64,000 nt of DNA, taken from contig NZ_MUYM01000040.1 in assembly GCF_002150765.1 (NCBI RefSeq), forward strand, positions 39,311 to 103,310, read 5' to 3'. Of this stretch, positions 49,142-57,525 are shown one piece after another; the first letter of the stretch is position 1; every line of letters starts with the position of its first letter. The notes under the pieces were generated by a model. That model did no database searches. It saw nothing but the letters and a program-made list of their open reading frames with translations, and was not told where the DNA came from. The position numbers and the translations under genes were made by a program. Origin of the DNA: Lentzea kentuckyensis. Its GTDB lineage: Bacteria > Actinomycetota > Actinomycetes > Mycobacteriales > Pseudonocardiaceae.

Positions 49142-50173
49142 GTGTCCCTCAAGCGCCTCGCGCTCCTCACCTCCGCACTGAGCGCGGCCGTGCTCGTCCC
49201 GGTGCCCTCGGCGGCCGCGTTGCCACCGCAGTGCTCCGGTTCGGCGCCGATCAAGTGCAGTTTCAACATTGCACCCGGCAACTACGACGTCACGGTGGAA
49301 CTGGGCAGCACCACCAAGGCCGCCAACACCTCGATGTCGGTGGAGGCCCGCCGGCAGGTCCTGGGCGCCGTGTCCACCACCTCGGGCCAGGTCGTCCGGA
49401 TGAAGGCCACGGTCAACGTCCGCAATCCCGAAGGGCAACCCACCGGACAGGGCGGCAACGGCACACCGGGCCTGCAGATCACCTTCGGTGGCAGCGCTCC
49501 CGCGATCGGCACGCTGACCGTCACCCCGGCCCAGGCCCCGCTGGCGGTCTACCTCGCGGGTGACTCGACCGTCTGCGACCAGCCCGCCGCGCCGTACACC
49601 GGCTGGGGCCAGTACCTGCCGGCCCGGGTCCGCGACGGCGCCGTGATCGCGAACTACGGCGACTCCGGCGAGAGCTCCGGCAGCTTCCTGTCCAACAGCG
49701 CGCTGTTCCCGACGATGAAGCCGCTGATCAAGAGCAAGGACCTGGTGTTCATCCAGCTGGGGCACAACGACAAGAGCACCAGCGCGAATACCTTCCGGGA
49801 CAACCTCACCCGGTTGGTCAACGGTGTCCGGGAACGCGGCGGTGTCCCGGTGCTGATGACGCCGCCGGTGCGCAGGCTGTTCAGCGGCACCAAGCTCACC
49901 AGCACCGCGTTGCACGTCAACAGCGTCGGCGCCGACCTGCCCGCGGTGATCAGGGCGCTCGGCCGCAGCGCGAACGTGCCGGTGATCGACCTGACCGCGA
50001 AGAGCAAGGCACTCGTCGAGTCGATGGGGCCGTCGGCCTCCCAGGCGCTGTACCTGACCAAGGAGGCGAACGACAACACGCACTTCTCCGCGCGCGGCGC
50101 CGAAGAGATGGCGGGCCTCGTCGTGCAGGGCGTGCGTGAGCTGAACCTGCCGTTGGCCGGTCACCTGCGCTGA
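49142..50173 (+). CDS. Rhamnogalacturonan acetylesterase-like (CE12), copy 3, with N-terminal sandwich domain
   Basis: A 343-residue secreted protein with signal LALLTSALSAAVLVPVPSAAA. Residues about 30-130 are a beta-sandwich with IKCSFNIAPGNYDVTVELG, often found before CE12 domains and likely to bind polysaccharide. The esterase has YLAGDSTVCD (Ser), YGDSGESSGSF, QLGHNDKST (Asn) and NDNTHFSARG (Asp-x-x-His). It probably removes acetyl groups from RG-I or galactan. The GTG at 49142 has CAGGAGA. It is in the GH53 transcript and is followed by a terminator hairpin. Confidence 0.9.
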   Translation: MSLKRLALLTSALSAAVLVPVPSAAALPPQCSGSAPIKCSFNIAPGNYDVTVELGSTTKAANTSMSVEARRQVLGAVSTTSGQVVRMKATVNVRNPEGQPTGQGGNGTPGLQITFGGSAPAIGTLTVTPAQAPLAVYLAGDSTVCDQPAAPYTGWGQYLPARVRDGAVIANYGDSGESSGSFLSNSALFPTMKPLIKSKDLVFIQLGHNDKSTSANTFRDNLTRLVNGVRERGGVPVLMTPPVRRLFSGTKLTSTALHVNSVGADLPAVIRALGRSANVPVIDLTAKSKALVESMGPSASQALYLTKEANDNTHFSARGAEEMAGLVVQGVRELNLPLAGHLR

Positions 50174-50186
50174 GCACACCCGATCG

Positions 50187-50216
50187 CCGGCCCTGGCGTG
50201 GCGGCGCCAGGGCCGG
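50187..50216 (+). terminator. Terminator hairpin after CE12 copy 3
   Basis: CCGGCCCTGGCG (50187-50198) and CGCCAGGGCCGG (50205-50216) form a perfect 12-bp stem with a 6-nt loop, 13 bp after the stop codon. Confidence 0.7.
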
Positions 50217-50251
50217 ATTCCATTCTCGCCAGTTCGCTGGAAGGACCCGTG

Positions 50252-51250
50252 ATGCGACGACTACCCGGTGTGGCTGTGCTCGTGTTCGCGCTTCTCGCCG
50301 TTCCCATCACGGCATCCGCCGCTCCGGTGACGGTGACCAACGGGACTCAGTTCACCGACACGTCCGGCAAGGTCGTGCACGCACACGGCGGTGGCATGAC
50401 CAAGGTCGGCTCGTACTACTACTGGTTCGGCGAGAACCGCAACGCCGACAACACGTTCAAGGCGGTGTCGGTCTACCGGTCGACGGATCTGAAGACCTGG
50501 GAGTTCCGCAACAACGTCCTCACCAGCTCCTCGGCCACCGAGCTCGGCCGCGCGAACATCGAACGGCCGAAGGTCGTCTACAACAGCTCCACCGGCCAGT
50601 TCGTCATGTGGATGCACAAGGAGAACGGTCAGAACTACACCGAGGCCAGGGCCGCCGTCGCCACGTCGTCCACAGTGGACGGGAACTACACGTATCGCGG
50701 CAGCTTCCGCCCGCTCGGTCAGCACATGTCCCGCGACATCACGTTGTTCAAGGACGACGACGGAGCGGCCTACATGGTCTCCGCCGCACGCGAGAACGCC
50801 GACCTCAACCTGTACCGGCTCACCGCCGACTACACCGGGATCAGCTCGCTGGTGCGGACCCTGTGGCGAGGCTCCTCCCGCGAGTCCCCGGCCGTCTTCA
50901 AACGGGACGGCGTCTACTTCATGGTCACCTCCGGCTCCACCTACTGGAACCCCAACCAGCAGAAGTACGCGACCGCGTCCAGCATGACCGGGACGTGGAG
51001 CGGGCTGTCGAACCTCGGTGACTCCACCGGTTACCGCAGCCAGACCGCGTACGTCCAGCCCGTGCAGGGTTCGTCGGCCACGTCGTACCTGTACCTCGGC
51101 GACCGCTGGGCCGGAGCGTGGAACCGTCCGGTCAACGAGTCGCAGTACGTGTGGCTGCCGCTGAAGTTCCCCACTCGCACCACCGTCACCATGACCTGGC
51201 ACCAGCGGATCAGCGTCGACACCACCACCGGGATCGTGAACGGCCTCTGA
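50252..51250 (+). CDS. Secreted GH43-family glycosidase (galactanase-like)
   Basis: A 332-residue exported enzyme with signal LPGVAVLVFALLAVPITASA and a five-bladed propeller. The opening AHGGGMTKVGSYYYWFGENR followed by STDLKTWEF is the pattern of the GH43 subgroup that contains exo-beta-1,3-galactanases (GH43_24-like). Later blades show HMSRDITLFKDDDGAAY and RGSSRESPAVFKRDGVYFM (acid Glu probable). It likely trims galactan or arabinogalactan. The ATG at 50252 has CTGGAAGGA. It follows the terminator and so may have its own promoter. The exact linkage is not visible. Confidence 0.82.
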   Translation: MRRLPGVAVLVFALLAVPITASAAPVTVTNGTQFTDTSGKVVHAHGGGMTKVGSYYYWFGENRNADNTFKAVSVYRSTDLKTWEFRNNVLTSSSATELGRANIERPKVVYNSSTGQFVMWMHKENGQNYTEARAAVATSSTVDGNYTYRGSFRPLGQHMSRDITLFKDDDGAAYMVSAARENADLNLYRLTADYTGISSLVRTLWRGSSRESPAVFKRDGVYFMVTSGSTYWNPNQQKYATASSMTGTWSGLSNLGDSTGYRSQTAYVQPVQGSSATSYLYLGDRWAGAWNRPVNESQYVWLPLKFPTRTTVTMTWHQRISVDTTTGIVNGL

Positions 51251-51375
51251 ACGCGGGTCAGCCGCGCGCCGGCAGCAGTGGCAACTGGTCAAGATCTCCT
51301 GAAATTCGAATTCGAGTGAATTCGATTCTTGCTCTTCTCGTTCCACGCATCTTCATTCCCTGCAAGGAGTCCATC

Positions 51376-52269
51376 ATGTCAATGCAACGGCGTACCTTCC
51401 TGAGGCTGAGCACCGCCGCGGCGGTGACCGCGGGAAGCGCGACCCTGCTGGGCGCGGAGCACGCCCTGGCCGCCCCCGCCGGTCCCCTGGGCACGGCGCC
51501 GACCACCCCGTTCGCGGTCGGCGTGCGCCGGTACAACTGGACCCGCGGCAGTCGCCCGTGCACCACCTACGTCTACTACCCCGCCACCGGCACCGCCGGC
51601 GGCAACCCGACGACGGACGCCCCGGCCGCCGGCGGTGTCTTCCCCGTCTACAACTTCACCCACGGTTTCGGCAGCAGCCCGCAGAACTCGCTGTTCATCA
51701 TCAAGGCCCTGGCCGCGGCGGGCTTCGTCGTCCCCGCGCCGCACTTCAACCACAACTTCGGCGACGTCAACAACGGCAACACCTCCAAGGACGTCTCGCA
51801 GATCCTCACCAACACCCTCGCCCTCAACGCGAGCGGCCCGCTCGCCGGGCACATCAACACCGGCATCGGGGTCGGCGTCTCCGGCCACTCCCTGGGCGGC
51901 ATGGTCACCCACGGCCTGCTCACGTCCTGGCCCGACAAGCGGATCATCTCGGCGAACCCGCAGTCCTGTGTGGACATGGGCAACCCGTCCAGTGCGGTCA
52001 CCGCCAAGGTCCTGTTCGTGCACGGCGACAAGGACTCGACCACGAGCTACTCCTCGGCCCGGCAGGCCTACAACGAGATCAAGTGGCCCAAGGCGTTCGT
52101 CACGTTCGTCGGCGGCAGCCACACCAGTTTCTGGAGCGACCAGCGCTTCCCCAGGACCGTCGTCGACTGGGCCCGCTGGACCATGTACGGCGACACCGCC
52201 GCGCGCAACCGCCTCCCGTCCGACGCGTCCGGATCGAAGATCAGGTGGGAAGCCCAGCTGGGCAGCTGA
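51376..52269 (+). CDS. Tat-exported alpha/beta hydrolase (cutinase/PET-hydrolase-like fold)
   Basis: A 297-residue protein with Tat signal MQRRTFLRLSTAAAVTAG. The domain has VFPVYNFTHGFGSSPQN (oxyanion region), the nucleophile in GVGVSGHSLGGMVTH, an acid in VLFVHGDKDSTTSYSSA and histidine in GGSHTSFWSDQ. It resembles polyester/lipase-like hydrolases of actinomycetes. Here it may hydrolyse esters on cell-wall polysaccharide, for example feruloyl or acetyl groups, or cutin. AAGGAG precedes the ATG at 51376. It ends just before a bidirectional terminator. Confidence 0.83.
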   Translation: MSMQRRTFLRLSTAAAVTAGSATLLGAEHALAAPAGPLGTAPTTPFAVGVRRYNWTRGSRPCTTYVYYPATGTAGGNPTTDAPAAGGVFPVYNFTHGFGSSPQNSLFIIKALAAAGFVVPAPHFNHNFGDVNNGNTSKDVSQILTNTLALNASGPLAGHINTGIGVGVSGHSLGGMVTHGLLTSWPDKRIISANPQSCVDMGNPSSAVTAKVLFVHGDKDSTTSYSSARQAYNEIKWPKAFVTFVGGSHTSFWSDQRFPRTVVDWARWTMYGDTAARNRLPSDASGSKIRWEAQLGS

Positions 52270-52288
52270 ACCGGCCGGCACGACACAC

Positions 52289-52328
52289 CTCAGTGCCACC
52301 GACTCGATCACGAGTCGGTGGCACTGAG
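52289..52328. terminator. Bidirectional terminator, perfect 18-bp stem
   Basis: CTCAGTGCCACCGACTCG (52289-52306) and its exact complement (52311-52328) enclose ATCA and are followed by TCTTTCC on the plus strand. The hydrolase gene and the GH53 gene converge on it. Confidence 0.85.
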
Positions 52329-52383
52329 TCTTTCCAGCTTGTTCGCGCTGACTCCGCGACGAAAAGGTTGATGGGGATGCCGT

Positions 52384-54396
52384 CTACGTGACCTCGACTG
52401 TTGCTTTCACAGCCGTCATCGCCTTGCCTTTACCGCTGCCGCCGCCGGGGACGTTCGCGGTGCCGCTGACCGTGAAGGTGCCCGGCGTGGCGTAACTCGC
52501 CGGGTTGATGGCATTCCAGGTGACCTTGACAGTCGAGCGGACACCCGAACGCAGGTCGAGGCTTGTCACGGTCGTGGGGAGCGTGGGAGCCACGCGCACC
52601 CGCGTCGCGGCGAAGACGTGGCTCTCGACGACGTTCTTGGCGAACGCGTCGTGCCAGACCTTGAAGGAGGCGCGCAACGTGCCGTTCGCACCCGACCCCG
52701 TTCCGAACACGTTGGTGCCGGCCCACGGCCACACACCGGTGCCCGCGTTGTTCGGTACGTCGTTGATCGTCTTCATGGCGGCCATCGTGTCGTCGCCCTG
52801 CGACTGCACCGTGTAGGTGAAGCCGACCGGATGGTTCGGATCCGACAACGGATCGGTGACCTTGCCACTCGACGGCGGAGACATCTCGGCGATGTTGAGC
52901 TTCACCCCTGGCATGACCTTGGCGATCTCGACGAGCTCACGCTGCAGGACCGAGTAGCTCCCGTGCCAGTCCGGGTAGTAGGAGAGGCCGATCCGGTCGA
53001 CCATGCCGCTCATGTCGTCCAGGTCGCCCGAAAGTGTTTTGACCAACGTCATGACTTTCGCCAGAACCTGGTCCGGGTCGAGCACCACCCTGCCGGTCGG
53101 CGTTTTCTCGATGACGTTGAACGCGAAATGCAGCATGCCCTGGATGTGCGTGCCCCTGGTCGTGTTGACCTGTTTGACGGCGCGGTTCCCGGCGTCGACC
53201 AGCCGGGCCAGGTTGGTGATCGAGCCCAGGAATTCCCGGTAGGCCGCCGAGTTGGTGTCGCCTCTCGCTTCCTCGTACTTCATCCACTTCACGCCACCAC
53301 CCGGCGCGAGCCGGTGACGACCCGACGTGTAGTAGTGGTGGTGGTCGACGTACGGTGTGATCGCGTCGTATTCCTGACCCCACATCATGCCGTTCGTGAT
53401 CTCGTTGCCGAACTGGACGATGGAAGGGGGCGTTCCCTGGTCGACCAGGCTGCTGACGAAGTCGTACGTCCATTGGTAGGTGGTCTGCACGAGAGCGTCG
53501 AACGGCCGATCGGCCCAGGCGTAGGGCTTCGGCTGGTTCTGCGGATCGGCCCAGCTGTCGGCGTAATGGAGATCGACCGCGAGCTTCTGCCCGGCCCCGA
53601 TGACCGCTTTCGCAACCCGGCGGGTGTTCGCCGGCGAACTGTTGCCCGCACCCGTGCTCGCGCCGCCCGTGCTCTCGTTCCTCGGCTCGTTCCAGACGCG
53701 CAGGCGAGTCGTGTCCCAGCCGAGATCCTTCGTCAGGCCGAAGAAGTTGTTGCCGTTCTCGATGGATCCGCGGTCGGTGTACTTGCCGCCGCGAACACCT
53801 GGGACCGGTGGCTTGTTGCCGGCGTTGTAGTAGTAGGTCGTCGTGTTGCCGCCCTGCTCGGACGTGTCGGAGCCGTTGTCCATGTCGGGGCGCAGGTAGT
53901 TGAAGACGTTGAACTCGCGCACGCCGTCGGGCGAACCTGCGTTGATCACGAGTCGGAGGTAGCGCAGTCCTCCGAAGTCGAAGACATCGGTGAAGACGCC
54001 GCCTGGCCGGGCATTGCCCGTGCGGTCGGCCAGCACCGTCCAGTCGTTCGCGTCCCTCGAGCCCAGCAGCTGGTACTTGCACACCGCCCGGTTGCCCGCG
54101 AAGACCGTCTCGACCTTGTGGATCGCGTCATAGGCGCCGCCCAGGTCGACGGTGAGGGTGGCGGGCTGTGAGGTCGGCACCCACGCTGTCGCCGCCGAGC
54201 CGTCCAACGCGAGCCTCGCGTCACCGCTCGACGCCGTCGCAGAGACCCAGTACTTGCCCGAGATGTTGCTCTCGGCCGGCGTGTAGTCGGCCGTTCCGCT
54301 CAGTGCGACCGCGGCACGGGGTGCGACGGCAAGGAATGCCAGGACAATCGAGGCGACCATCAGCGCACCGCCTCGTCGCTTCAAAGACTTCCGCAT
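52384..54396 (-). CDS. Multidomain GH53 endo-beta-1,4-galactanase
   Basis: A 670-residue secreted enzyme. Signal ALMVASIVLAFLAVAPRAAVA; residues about 40-165 an F5/8C (CBM32-like) domain (DARLALDGSAATAWVP, KYQLLGSRDANDWTVLAD); residues about 185-590 GH53 with TTRLRVWNEPRNES, LAVDLHYADSWADPQ, acid/base Glu332 in QFGNEITNG and nucleophile Glu504 in LNIAEMSPPSSGK; residues about 600-660 a bacterial Ig-like domain (VKVTWNAINPASYATPGTFT). It cuts galactan side chains of RG-I. AGGAG precedes the ATG at 54396. A strong hairpin upstream separates it from the GH43 gene, so it may be transcribed independently. Confidence 0.93.
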   Translation of the reverse strand: MRKSLKRRGGALMVASIVLAFLAVAPRAAVALSGTADYTPAESNISGKYWVSATASSGDARLALDGSAATAWVPTSQPATLTVDLGGAYDAIHKVETVFAGNRAVCKYQLLGSRDANDWTVLADRTGNARPGGVFTDVFDFGGLRYLRLVINAGSPDGVREFNVFNYLRPDMDNGSDTSEQGGNTTTYYYNAGNKPPVPGVRGGKYTDRGSIENGNNFFGLTKDLGWDTTRLRVWNEPRNESTGGASTGAGNSSPANTRRVAKAVIGAGQKLAVDLHYADSWADPQNQPKPYAWADRPFDALVQTTYQWTYDFVSSLVDQGTPPSIVQFGNEITNGMMWGQEYDAITPYVDHHHYYTSGRHRLAPGGGVKWMKYEEARGDTNSAAYREFLGSITNLARLVDAGNRAVKQVNTTRGTHIQGMLHFAFNVIEKTPTGRVVLDPDQVLAKVMTLVKTLSGDLDDMSGMVDRIGLSYYPDWHGSYSVLQRELVEIAKVMPGVKLNIAEMSPPSSGKVTDPLSDPNHPVGFTYTVQSQGDDTMAAMKTINDVPNNAGTGVWPWAGTNVFGTGSGANGTLRASFKVWHDAFAKNVVESHVFAATRVRVAPTLPTTVTSLDLRSGVRSTVKVTWNAINPASYATPGTFTVSGTANVPGGGSGKGKAMTAVKATVEVT

Positions 54397-54456
54397 ACGA
54401 AGCTCCTACTTCCCAACGGTCTCAGGACGTATTGCCCTTTTCCTCGACGGGCTCCC

Positions 54457-54497
54457 CGGTCGTGAGCGGGAACAAGGTTCTTGCCCGCCCACGACCG
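54457..54497 (-). terminator. Strong hairpin between GH43 and GH53 genes
   Basis: The arms 54457-54470 and 54484-54497 pair in 13 of 14 positions (CGGTCGTGAGCGGG against CCCGCCCACGACCG), and the loop contains a further CAAG/CTTG stem. It lies 46 bp after the GH43 stop on the minus strand and should end or weaken that transcript. Confidence 0.6.
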
Positions 54498-54542
54498 TGC
54501 GGCGAATCGCCGGAAGCCCGGCGGACATGTCAGGTCTCCGCG

Positions 54543-56057
54543 CTAACCGTTCTGCACCAGGCTGAAGTCGTCCACGTTCACCCAGTTGCCCGCGTTCGCG
54601 TCGGAGGACACGCCCACCTGGATCGACCCGTTGGTCACCGTGATGCCGGAGATCGTGACCTTCGTCCAGCTGCCCATCGCCCGGTTGATCGACGAACGCA
54701 TCTCACTCCCACCGAAGTTCTTGGCGAAGATCGCCGCCTGCTTCTGGCCGCCGCTGCTCTTCACCCAGGCCGACAACGTGTAGGTCCCGTTCGGCAGCGA
54801 GATGTTCTGGTACCGCGAGGCGTTGTACGCCGACGACGAACTCTGCGCGAACGCCCAGCGCCCGGTGTACCCGCCCTGCTTGTTGCTGTTCACGTTGCCG
54901 CCGGAGATGGTCCAGCCGGCGAGGTTGTTCTGCGCCACCCGGTCGGCCTCCGCGCTCGGGTTCAGCACGTGGTTGTTGCCCCTGCCAGCCGACCACGTGC
55001 CCGCGGCCGCGTCGACGTTCCACTGGCTCAACGAGTGGAACACCGGCGTCGTGCCGTTGAACGTCACCGGCAACCACTGGTTGTAGCCGATGCCGTTGCC
55101 CGCGAAGTCGCTCCAGCGGTCACCGCCGAACATCACGAACGACCCCTGGGAGCCGGTCACCGTGAAAGCCAGGCCGGTCTGCGTCACGTGCGAGAAGTCG
55201 GCGTCCGTCCCCTGCATCACGAACTCGGGTGAGTACCCGCTCGAGACCTTCTTCGACGTGTTGCAGTACGTGTGGGACGCGTTCCAGCCGTGCAGGTCGG
55301 AGGAACAGAAGTAGTAGGTCCCGTTGTACTTGAACATGACGTTGCCTTCACGCCCGCCCGCGGAGCTGTTGTAGATGTTCGCGGCGGGTTCGACGTGCAG
55401 GTAGTCCGACGGCCGCAGCGCCGCGACGTACAGGTGCGACCGGCCGCTCTTGTTGCTGAAGGCCAGGTACGCCTTTCCGTCGTCGTCGACGAAGACCGAC
55501 TGGTCACCGGACATGCCGGTGGTGACGTTGGCGATGTTCGACTGGGTGGCCGCCCTGGTGAAGTGGCCGTTCGGCGTGCTGCTCGTCGCGAACACCAGCT
55601 CGCTGTTGAGCTGGGAGATCAGCACGTACTTGCCCGTGTTGGGGTTGCGCGCGACCCCGATCCGGCCGACCCAGCCCGCTCCACCGAGGTCCGAGGCGGT
55701 CATCGCGTTGCCTTCGAACTTCCAGTTGGCCAGATCGGTGGACGAATAGATCGTGATCGCGCTCAGGGAAGTGTTGCCGTTCTTCCCGGCGGACGGGTTG
55801 TTGTAGTAGGTGACCGCGCCGTTGTACTTCGCCCCGTACCAGTAGTAGGTGTTGCCGACCTTCAGGACTCCCCCGCCTTGGGAGTAGATGGGGTTCCCGG
55901 ACGTGTCCTTCCAGAACACGTCGTTCTGGATCGTGGCGGCCGCCTGCGGCGCCGGAGTGGCCGCGCCGGCACCGACGGAGCCGCCGACCGACGTCAGCGC
56001 GACCGCGGCGGAGAGCACGACCGAGGCGATCGTTCGCCTGGAAGTTCTTCCCAGCAT
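54543..56057 (-). CDS. Secreted GH43-type glycosidase with C-terminal carbohydrate-binding domain
   Basis: A 504-residue exported protein. The signal contains SRRTIASVVLSAAVALTSVG and may be Tat or Sec. The propeller begins YSQGGGVLKVGNTYYWYGAK followed by STDLANWKFEG, again the exo-galactanase-like GH43 subgroup. Further blades are GKYVLISQLN, MSGDQSVFVDDDGKAYLAFS and REGNVMFKYNGTYYFCSSD. Residues about 370-504 (HVLNPSAEADRV, YQNISLPNGTYTLSAWVKSS, WVNVDDFSLVQNG) are a jelly-roll binding module. GGAGG lies 8 bp before the ATG at 56057. It is 83 bp downstream of the PL9 gene in the same orientation. Confidence 0.85.
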   Translation of the reverse strand: MLGRTSRRTIASVVLSAAVALTSVGGSVGAGAATPAPQAAATIQNDVFWKDTSGNPIYSQGGGVLKVGNTYYWYGAKYNGAVTYYNNPSAGKNGNTSLSAITIYSSTDLANWKFEGNAMTASDLGGAGWVGRIGVARNPNTGKYVLISQLNSELVFATSSTPNGHFTRAATQSNIANVTTGMSGDQSVFVDDDGKAYLAFSNKSGRSHLYVAALRPSDYLHVEPAANIYNSSAGGREGNVMFKYNGTYYFCSSDLHGWNASHTYCNTSKKVSSGYSPEFVMQGTDADFSHVTQTGLAFTVTGSQGSFVMFGGDRWSDFAGNGIGYNQWLPVTFNGTTPVFHSLSQWNVDAAAGTWSAGRGNNHVLNPSAEADRVAQNNLAGWTISGGNVNSNKQGGYTGRWAFAQSSSSAYNASRYQNISLPNGTYTLSAWVKSSGGQKQAAIFAKNFGGSEMRSSINRAMGSWTKVTISGITVTNGSIQVGVSSDANAGNWVNVDDFSLVQNG

Positions 56058-56140
56058 TTCATGTCCTCCGATTGGACGGAATCTGGACGATTCCATGGTT
56101 TCCGGTCCGATGTGGACCAACTCAGCGCGGCGGCGGGATG

Positions 56141-57505
56141 TCACTTTCCATCGCTCTCGAAGGCACCGAGATCCGGCGCGCTTCCGTTGTAGGGCAGGCC
56201 GACGGCCGTACCCTTGTCGATCAACGCGCTGGTGCCCGCAAGGCGGAGGTGCGGCAGCACGGGCAGGCTTCCGTCGGCCTGCCGGGGTCCGTCCCAGCCG
56301 GACGTCGACACGCTCCGGAACTGGGCGTCCGACAACGAAACGCCGAGGTTCCAGGAGTTGTACGAGGCCGTCGTGCCGGGCATGTTCGACAGCAACGTGC
56401 CGGTGTAGGCGATGTTGTTGCGCAGGTTGCCCTTGCCGACCGCGTTGCCGCTGGAGTCGATGCCCTTCATGTCGAAGTCGGGCCGGTTGCCGTAGCTGGT
56501 GTTGTTGAAGTAGTCGTTGGCCACCGGGTGGTGGTTGGAGTAGAAGCCCGCGGCCTTGTTGTTGAACGCCACGGAGAAGCGGACGGTGTGCTTCACCGCC
56601 CCTGCGTCGTACTTGGCACCGAAGCCGCCCATCTTGAACCCCGCACCGTTGCCCGCCGGGGTCGTCGTCCCCGGGATGAACCCGTTGCGCCACGACCACG
56701 AGTTCTCGATGAGCACCGACGAGTAGGTGTGGATCAGGTCGAACCCGTCGTCGGAGTTCTGCCACGCCCGGCAGCCGCGGAACACGTTCGACGGACTGCC
56801 GGCCGGCGAGTAGTGCGCCCCGAAACCGTCACCGCTCTCGCCCGCGCCGTTGGAGCTGCGCGAGTCGTAGTTGTCGTGCGAGTCGGAGTTGAGGACGAGG
56901 TTGCCGCCACCGCCGCTGATGAACAGCCCCGGCCCCATGTGGTGGTGGGTGTTGATGAGCTCGAAGACGCTGTTGCTGCCGGAGATCCAGATGCCCCACG
57001 ACTCGTGGTTCTTGTTGTTGTTCTGCGGTACTCCGGTGACTTCCAGCCCCTTGAGGTGCAGAGAGCTGCCGGTGACGTCGAACCCCTTGATGCGGCAGTC
57101 TTCCTTCATGCCGGAGAAGTCGAAGACCGGCTTCTCCCCCGGCTGCGCCCAGTACCGGATCGGGTTGCCCGAGGCACCGCTCTTGTTCAGGACGATCGCG
57201 GAGACTCGGCCCGTCTGGCCCGAACAGGCGCTGGTCGCACGGGTGTAGGCGTACCGGCCGCCGCGGAAGTAGACGGTGTCACCCGCCTTGGCGGCCGTCT
57301 GGGCGCGGGCGATCGTGGCCCACGGAGCGGCCTGGGTGCCGGCCGCGCCGTCGTTGCCGTTCGGGGCCACGTAGTAGACGCTCCCGGCCGCGGCGACCGG
57401 CCCGGCGGTGAGCAGGAGAGGAGTCGCCGTGATCACCGCGACCACGAGGGCGCGAATCACGTAGATCGTGTTCTTCTTGGTCAAGACCTTTGTGGACAGT
57501 TCCAT
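56141..57505 (-). CDS. Secreted PL9 pectate/rhamnogalacturonan lyase
   Basis: A 454-residue exported beta-helix lyase with signal YVIRALVVAVITATPLLLTA. The PL9 pattern is clear: YYVAPNGNDGAAGTQAAPW, WGIWISGSNSVFELINTHHH, GLFISGGGGNLVLNSDSHDN and SGDGFGAHY. GAGFKMGG is the position where PL9 enzymes carry the catalytic lysine. It splits polygalacturonate or RG-I by beta-elimination using calcium. GGGGAGG precedes the ATG at 57505, 20 bp after the PL26-like gene, so the two are in one operon. Confidence 0.9.
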   Translation of the reverse strand: MELSTKVLTKKNTIYVIRALVVAVITATPLLLTAGPVAAAGSVYYVAPNGNDGAAGTQAAPWATIARAQTAAKAGDTVYFRGGRYAYTRATSACSGQTGRVSAIVLNKSGASGNPIRYWAQPGEKPVFDFSGMKEDCRIKGFDVTGSSLHLKGLEVTGVPQNNNKNHESWGIWISGSNSVFELINTHHHMGPGLFISGGGGNLVLNSDSHDNYDSRSSNGAGESGDGFGAHYSPAGSPSNVFRGCRAWQNSDDGFDLIHTYSSVLIENSWSWRNGFIPGTTTPAGNGAGFKMGGFGAKYDAGAVKHTVRFSVAFNNKAAGFYSNHHPVANDYFNNTSYGNRPDFDMKGIDSSGNAVGKGNLRNNIAYTGTLLSNMPGTTASYNSWNLGVSLSDAQFRSVSTSGWDGPRQADGSLPVLPHLRLAGTSALIDKGTAVGLPYNGSAPDLGAFESDGK

Positions 57506-57525
57506 TGGTCCTCCCCGGTGCAGGG

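Noticed and set aside
52289..52328. The perfect 36-base inverted repeat as an operator
   Set aside because: It lies between two stop codons of convergent genes, has a 4-nt loop and a short T-rich tail, so a shared terminator explains it better than a regulator site.
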